This document shows, piece by piece, positions 59,661 through 64,000 of a stretch of 64,000 nt of DNA. This DNA comes from Nitzschia sp. pyKryTriq1. Taxonomy: Eukaryota > Bacillariophyta > Bacillariophyceae > Bacillariales > Bacillariaceae. A program made the translations under genes and the position numbers. The stretch lies in contig OY101126.1 in the NCBI GenBank assembly GCA_956465555.1, positions 476,501 to 540,500 of the forward strand, given 5' to 3'. The notes under the pieces were generated by a model. The model saw only the letters and a program-made list of their open reading frames with translations. It ran no database searches and was not told the origin of the DNA. The first letter of the stretch is position 1. Each line of letters starts with the position of its first letter.

Positions 59661-62600
59661 ATGGGCAACGTGGAGTCGCACCCTGAAAAGGATCCTCCCA
59701 AGCCGAGGAGTTTCCCGGGATCGGCGATCGTGGATAGCTTGATCTCCCCCTGTGGTAATTTGAAAGACACCGTCGAAGGAAACTCACCGAAGCAACAAGG
59801 CCTTGCCAAAATATTAAATCAAGCCGAGGCCCTTTGCATTCAGTCGCCTTCCAGCGACAGTGGGGCTGGTCACAGCGACTTCGATCAGGAATATGAAGAC
59901 TTTCGAAAGGAAAAGGAAAATATGGATGATGATGATTCGATGAAGGATCGTTTTCGTCCTCCCAACTCTCCGGGCAATCCGACTTCGGCGCTCTTTGCGA
60001 GGGCTCTAGTCAGCGAAGTGACGGACAACCCGAAGACTATGACTCCCGCTGCCATGGCAGAGCGTGAAAAGAAGCTTCTCAAAGCTCAAGAACGAGCCAG
60101 GACGGCAAAGAAAACAGGAGAACCGTCCAAAGCAGTTGGGGTCCCTGGTGGCGTAGGTACCCCGAGTGTGCTCGGAAGCCTAGCCCATGCACTGACAGGT
60201 ACGACGGATCCTTTGGGGGCGGCGCAAGCACAGGCCCAGACAATTAAGGCCAGTGTGCTGCCGCCTAACAGTATGTCGGAAAATCGGGCTCAAGTGGATT
60301 CCAACGTCTCTTCGAATGGCGAGCTGGTGCCTGGGAAGCATACCATTACCATTGGTTTGAGTATGAGTCGAAGGTCCAGTTCTGGTCATCCTGACACGGT
60401 AACTCGTCAGACTGCCTTTGACTTCAATGAGCTCCAAGATCGTGAATACAAATATGTATCAAGTACGGATAGTAGTGGCTGGAGAGCTGGGGGCGGTGAA
60501 CGTGGCGTGCCGCTCTCTCCTGGACATGCCATGTCGAAGACTGATAGCGCAGAAGACAGTGAGTTTGGGGTCAATGTAAAGCCCCTGGCTCCCGGCACCC
60601 CAACAGGTGCTACCCAGAAGACAGCTGCTCCTGACACGGTACATATTCCCATCATCCACATTGATGCCGAATCGTCAGAAGCTGTTGACCAGATCATCGC
60701 CGCATTGGCCCGTGGAGAAATCTTTATTCCTCACATGGCGGTCATTCCAGAAGCTCTCAGCGTTGATGGCGTTTCTCCACCCGATTTGGTCGTGCGATTT
60801 GGTACCGAGCGCAACGAAGACTTGCCCCCGGATGAGTGGCCGAACTGGTGTTTAGAATTTATGCACAACCAGCTCTATGAATATTTCTATGGATTGGGCG
60901 CAAGATGGTCGAAGCGTCCCTTCTCCATCACGTTAGCAAAGAAAGTTCGATGGAAGACTGTCAAGCATATGAATCGATATTTTGCTCATGCTGAGCGCGT
61001 TATCGATGCATGGAGGGAGAAGGGCCCTCAATATCTAGATCCTCAGTTGGCGTACATTGAAGGCGGCGCCACGCCAGAAGAAGTATCACGGCCACATGGT
61101 ATCTACCTGATGCGAAATGGTGTTCCCACGAACTACTTTGCTCCCAACTTTGATCCTCCTTACACTACCAAGATGACTCGAAGCTTGTTGCTCAATGTCC
61201 TCGGAAAAAGCTGGGACAAGAAGCGCCGTGAGTGGACTTCAGAACCTGTTCCACGCTTGGTCACACCGGGGATGCTGATGACAGCTATGTGTGGGTGTGG
61301 TGATGCCAATGCCGGTGGGTTCATCGCCAATGAAGTCACTCTCAAGAATAAGATTGATACCTCTTCGATTCCCAAAGATGCCATCATTCGATCGGCAGAT
61401 CCTGGTCCAACGAAACGCCCTTCCTCTCACGAACAAAATACTCCTTCCCAGCGGCAGCAGCCGTTTCAGCAGCCCGAACCTCAAACCCCTGCGGCTGACA
61501 CAGATATTGTATCGGAACCTGTGGGTCAAACGCCATCTGCTCACCGACCCACCAAAGAGCGAGGGTCAAAGGATCCGAACGAGGACGCTGCAACTCCTCA
61601 GTCCTTCCAGCAATTGAATTTGCACGTTTCCAGCTCTTCGCACGAGGAAGGCGAGGGCAGTGAAGCAGCGTCTTCCTTACTCTCTCCTCGGTACGCAATG
61701 CCACCAACTCCAGAAGAAAACACGTCGTCTCGTCCACAACAAGACAAGTACGCATCGGAACAAGAGTCCACGAAGCAGGACCCCGATGTTTCGATGGATA
61801 CTTCCGGTACTGGCACGAGCGACTACATTCAAGCATCAGTGACCAATACCAATTCGACGATCATGCACATGAACCTATCTGCAGAAAAGTTCATCAAACA
61901 AGCAGTGGCGCGGGAAGAAAAGAAGGAAGACCCTGAAACGCTGGCATCAGACGAAGATTGGCTGGACTCTGTGGTAAGTACAGTGTACACGAAACCCATT
62001 GAATTCATCTTTATGCAGGTATCAACTAATGTCTCACCATATTTCTTTTTCAGGAAAAGCCCGCACAGTCGCCAGTGGTTGAAAAGAATCGGGTAAAGGA
62101 AGCTCTCGAAAAGGAGCGAGCGCGTCAGATGGCTCTGGTGGCTATGGCCCAGGAGCAGACTTCCAGACCGACCAATTTGATGACTCAGCCCATGGAAAAT
62201 GAGCCAAGCAGGGCACCTCTGAAGGGAGCCAAGAAAATTCCAAAGGACGCGTCGCCGATTATCAACAAGAACAATTCAGGGGTATCATTGGATTACTCTG
62301 TGGACTCGGCGTCCTTCTTGGGGGGCGATGGATCGACCATGGGTGGCTCCAGTCTTTTGGGTGGAAAATTTGCCACCGACGGATCTGGATCTGTCGCGAC
62401 AGCGGCTTCTAAAGGAGCTTGGGCAAATGCTGTCAAGAAACAAGACCCACTTGCGTTGTCCGCCAACGAGTCCACTCCTACTAATGCACGTGACGACGAC
62501 GAAGTGTCTGGTTTCTCACTTCAGGAATCCACCAGTAGCATGGAAGTTGTCCCTACAGATGAAGAGTTGTTTGCGGTCGGTTGGGCCAAGGCTCTAGATC

Positions 62601-62734
62601 CAAAGAGTGGGAGCTATTATTTTTTTACCCTGGATCGCACACAAATTGTGTGGGACAATCCGCTCGCTTCTCGAGGGGCCAGCTTAGATTCTGCTGATAC
62701 AGGATCGCTCCCCCCAGGCTCCGCCGTCATATAA
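59661..62734 (+). CDS. N-myristoylated protein with C-terminal WW-like domain, unknown
   Basis: Exons 59661-61973 and 62054-62734 join to 997 aa (phase 0, DSV/EKPAQS); the 80-bp intron has donor GTAAGT and acceptor CAG. MGNVESHPEK starts with Gly2 and Ser6, a typical N-myristoylation site that would tether it to a membrane. Residues about 350-560 form an ordered domain (GEIFIPHMAVIPEALSVDGV; WPNWCLEFMHNQLYEYFYGL; KKVRWKTVKHMNRYFAHAER; NYFAPNFDPPYTTKMTRSLL) that I cannot assign. The rest is disordered, Ser/Pro/Glu-rich. A WW-like unit lies near the end (GWAKALDPKSGSYYFFTLDR; TQIVWDNPLA), with the first Trp, the Tyr-Tyr-Phe core and the second Trp but Asn-Pro closing. Binding to Pro-rich partners at a membrane is a guess. 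Confidence 0.75.
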
Positions 62735-63178
62735 ATCGGTCATCGATCGATTGTGTAAATTGTTTTTATAATTTCATTTTCGTTTGCACTTGTCCTCGCT
62801 CTATTACTCGTACGTACTCTGCTGCATTTGTGCTCTGTAGGAGTATTAGACTTGACTGGAGGAAACATCTCCGTGCAGGAGAAAGCCAACATTTGATCAT
62901 TCGTCTCCGTGGAATTTGACTTCGTCGTCGACCTCCGAGTGTCTGCTTATATGTGAAGTACCAGTATTAGGAGTAGTATCTTACAGTGATGATCGACCAA
63001 CAAAAGACACAAGAATACTGTCTAGTGCAACAGGAGTACAATGCTTCGTGCACCAGTACGGATGCTGTGTAACTAGCTGGGTATTTCATAAAACAATGAA
63101 GAAAAATGAATGGAGGTTGTCTAGTAGAAAGATGTAGAGGTTTCACTTTTCTGCCGATGGCGGAGGGGATGCTGTCAG
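62735..63178. other. convergent intergenic region
   Basis: 3' ends of the myristoylated-protein gene and the leucine-rich-repeat gene. No gene is seen. Confidence 0.4.
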
Positions 63179-64000
63179 TCATGCTGCAGCTGTAGTGGTC
63201 GACACGTCAAATGCAGCTGGATCATTTGACTCCGCGGCTAGAACTGCTGCGTTATTGCACAGCCCTGGGATTTCCTGGAGCAAATGACGTATGACATCGA
63301 GATCATCGTTGCTTTTAGCCAGGACATCGACCCACTGGCTCATGGAAGCCGTTGGTTCACGCAAGAGGCCACGTCCCGCGCCATTCATTCGTAGATATAG
63401 GTCGATCTGAGCATGCTGAGATGGGGAAGCTGTCACGGACAAATTCTCGATGCCATAATTTAGCTGCAGCATCGTCATGATTTCATTAAAGCCTTGCTCA
63501 CCGATGTCTCGAAGGGAACGCAAGGATAGCGTTTTCACAGAGTAATTTGTTTCCATCGCCTGCATTATGTGGCGGAAGCCATCACTTTCCAACTTGTGAT
63601 AATCAAGGGAGATTGTATGTAGCGATTCATTCTTTCGTATCTGCGACGCGATAGCTTCAAAATGCTCGTCTACCAACTCGAGAAAACTTAGCTGCAAGTG
63701 AGTAAGACTTGGCACCCCCATCAATTTCGAAAGAGTTCCAGGCGATACGAGTCGAACATCCTGACCACTCAAAGCATGACTTCCACATCCAGAAAATTCC
63801 AGTTTTTCAAGCTTTGGCAGTGTCGAGAGTGCCAAGATAAGAGGATCGAGGACATCTGGTTCAGTGTTCGCCCAATCATTGGCAAAGAAGTTTGTCATGG
63901 AGATTACCCTCAGAGATACGTGGCTGCGAAGGGCGATACCCAGGCCAGATATGAAAGCTGGGTTTGCTGCCGTCACTTGCATGTCTTCGAAGACCAGCCG
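63179..64000 (-). CDS. leucine-rich-repeat (RNI-like) protein, cut by window edge
   Basis: The frame is open from the right edge (RLVFED before the first Met at 63982) to a stop at 63179, so this is the C-terminal part, about 273 aa. It shows RNI-type LRRs: LPKLEKLEFSGCGSHALSG, VPSLTHLQLSFLELVDEHFE, NESLHTISLDYHKLESDGFR, NYSVKTLSLRSLRDIGEQGF and NYGIENLSVTASPSQHAQID. The repeats are followed by NRLM-like helix sequence (LYLRMNGAGRGLLREPTASM), a composition frequent in diatom LRR proteins that begin with other domains. The Ala-rich end (VSTTTAAA) is low-complexity. Protein-protein binding is the only role that can be inferred. Confidence 0.8.
   Translation of the reverse strand, partial: RLVFEDMQVTAANPAFISGLGIALRSHVSLRVISMTNFFANDWANTEPDVLDPLILALSTLPKLEKLEFSGCGSHALSGQDVRLVSPGTLSKLMGVPSLTHLQLSFLELVDEHFEAIASQIRKNESLHTISLDYHKLESDGFRHIMQAMETNYSVKTLSLRSLRDIGEQGFNEIMTMLQLNYGIENLSVTASPSQHAQIDLYLRMNGAGRGLLREPTASMSQWVDVLAKSNDDLDVIRHLLQEIPGLCNNAAVLAAESNDPAAFDVSTTTAAA

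Overview
The window is nuclear DNA of a stramenopile alga, almost certainly a diatom and probably a pennate one. The evidence is: dense intron-poor genes; short GT-AG introns (about 70-160 bp); several proteins that begin with a signal peptide followed by a Phe or Trp at the cleavage site (SEAF/AP, ATSNAF/FVP, ATSF/VVHP), the ASAFAP-type bipartite address for plastids surrounded by four membranes; Ser/Thr/Pro-rich membrane proteins with FG-GAP propellers; and Asn, Gln and Ser homopolymers. Thirty-three protein genes are supported. One of them runs off the right edge. I saw no rRNA, tRNA or CRISPR array.

Layout. 0.4-9.7 kb: an RCC1-repeat mitochondrial protein, a JmjC/cupin oxygenase, a membrane protein with an SH3-like domain, a four-exon BAR-like protein, a plastid membrane protein and a Nudix hydrolase. 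10.3-22 kb: a wax-synthase-like acyltransferase, a membrane-anchored cyclophilin-like protein, and several secretory-pathway genes (a fucosyltransferase-like enzyme divergent from a prolyl-4-hydroxylase/TPR protein, an unknown secretory protein, and a two-domain exostosin/GT32 glycosyltransferase). 22-26.6 kb: a plastid HAD phosphatase, then a reduced Ty3/gypsy-type LTR element and about 1.8 kb without recognisable genes. 26.6-39.9 kb: a soluble guanylyl-cyclase-like protein, a Golgi alpha-mannosidase II fused to GlcNAc-transferase II, a thylakoid-lumen pentapeptide protein, tRNA 2-thiouridylase MnmA/TRMU, a methionine sulfoxide reductase A with an in-frame UGA in place of the catalytic cysteine (a selenoprotein) and a SECIS-like hairpin in its 3' UTR, and a sirtuin. 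40.7-64 kb: disordered and FG-GAP proteins, CDP-diacylglycerol synthase, an Lcl3-like nuclease, a dynamin-like GTPase, a FabG-type reductase, a plastid kinase-fold protein, an RluA-type pseudouridine synthase, an N-myristoylated WW-like protein and a partial leucine-rich-repeat protein.

The genes do not form one pathway. The strongest theme is Golgi/ER glycan processing (mannosidase II-GnT II fusion, GT47/GT32 fusion, fucosyltransferase-like enzyme, prolyl hydroxylase). A second theme is plastid proteins (pentapeptide protein, HAD phosphatase, Sec-MsrA, kinase-like protein, membrane protein). Many genes are divergent pairs that share promoters of 180-550 bp. Two non-coding signals recur: GTAC-centred palindromes in many intergenic regions, and an exact 22-bp element next to a (TAG)n tract about 370-400 bp upstream of two separate minus-strand membrane-protein genes.

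Start codons were checked by eye for ATG. Splice sites were deduced by reading frame, family conservation and GT/AG, without transcript data.
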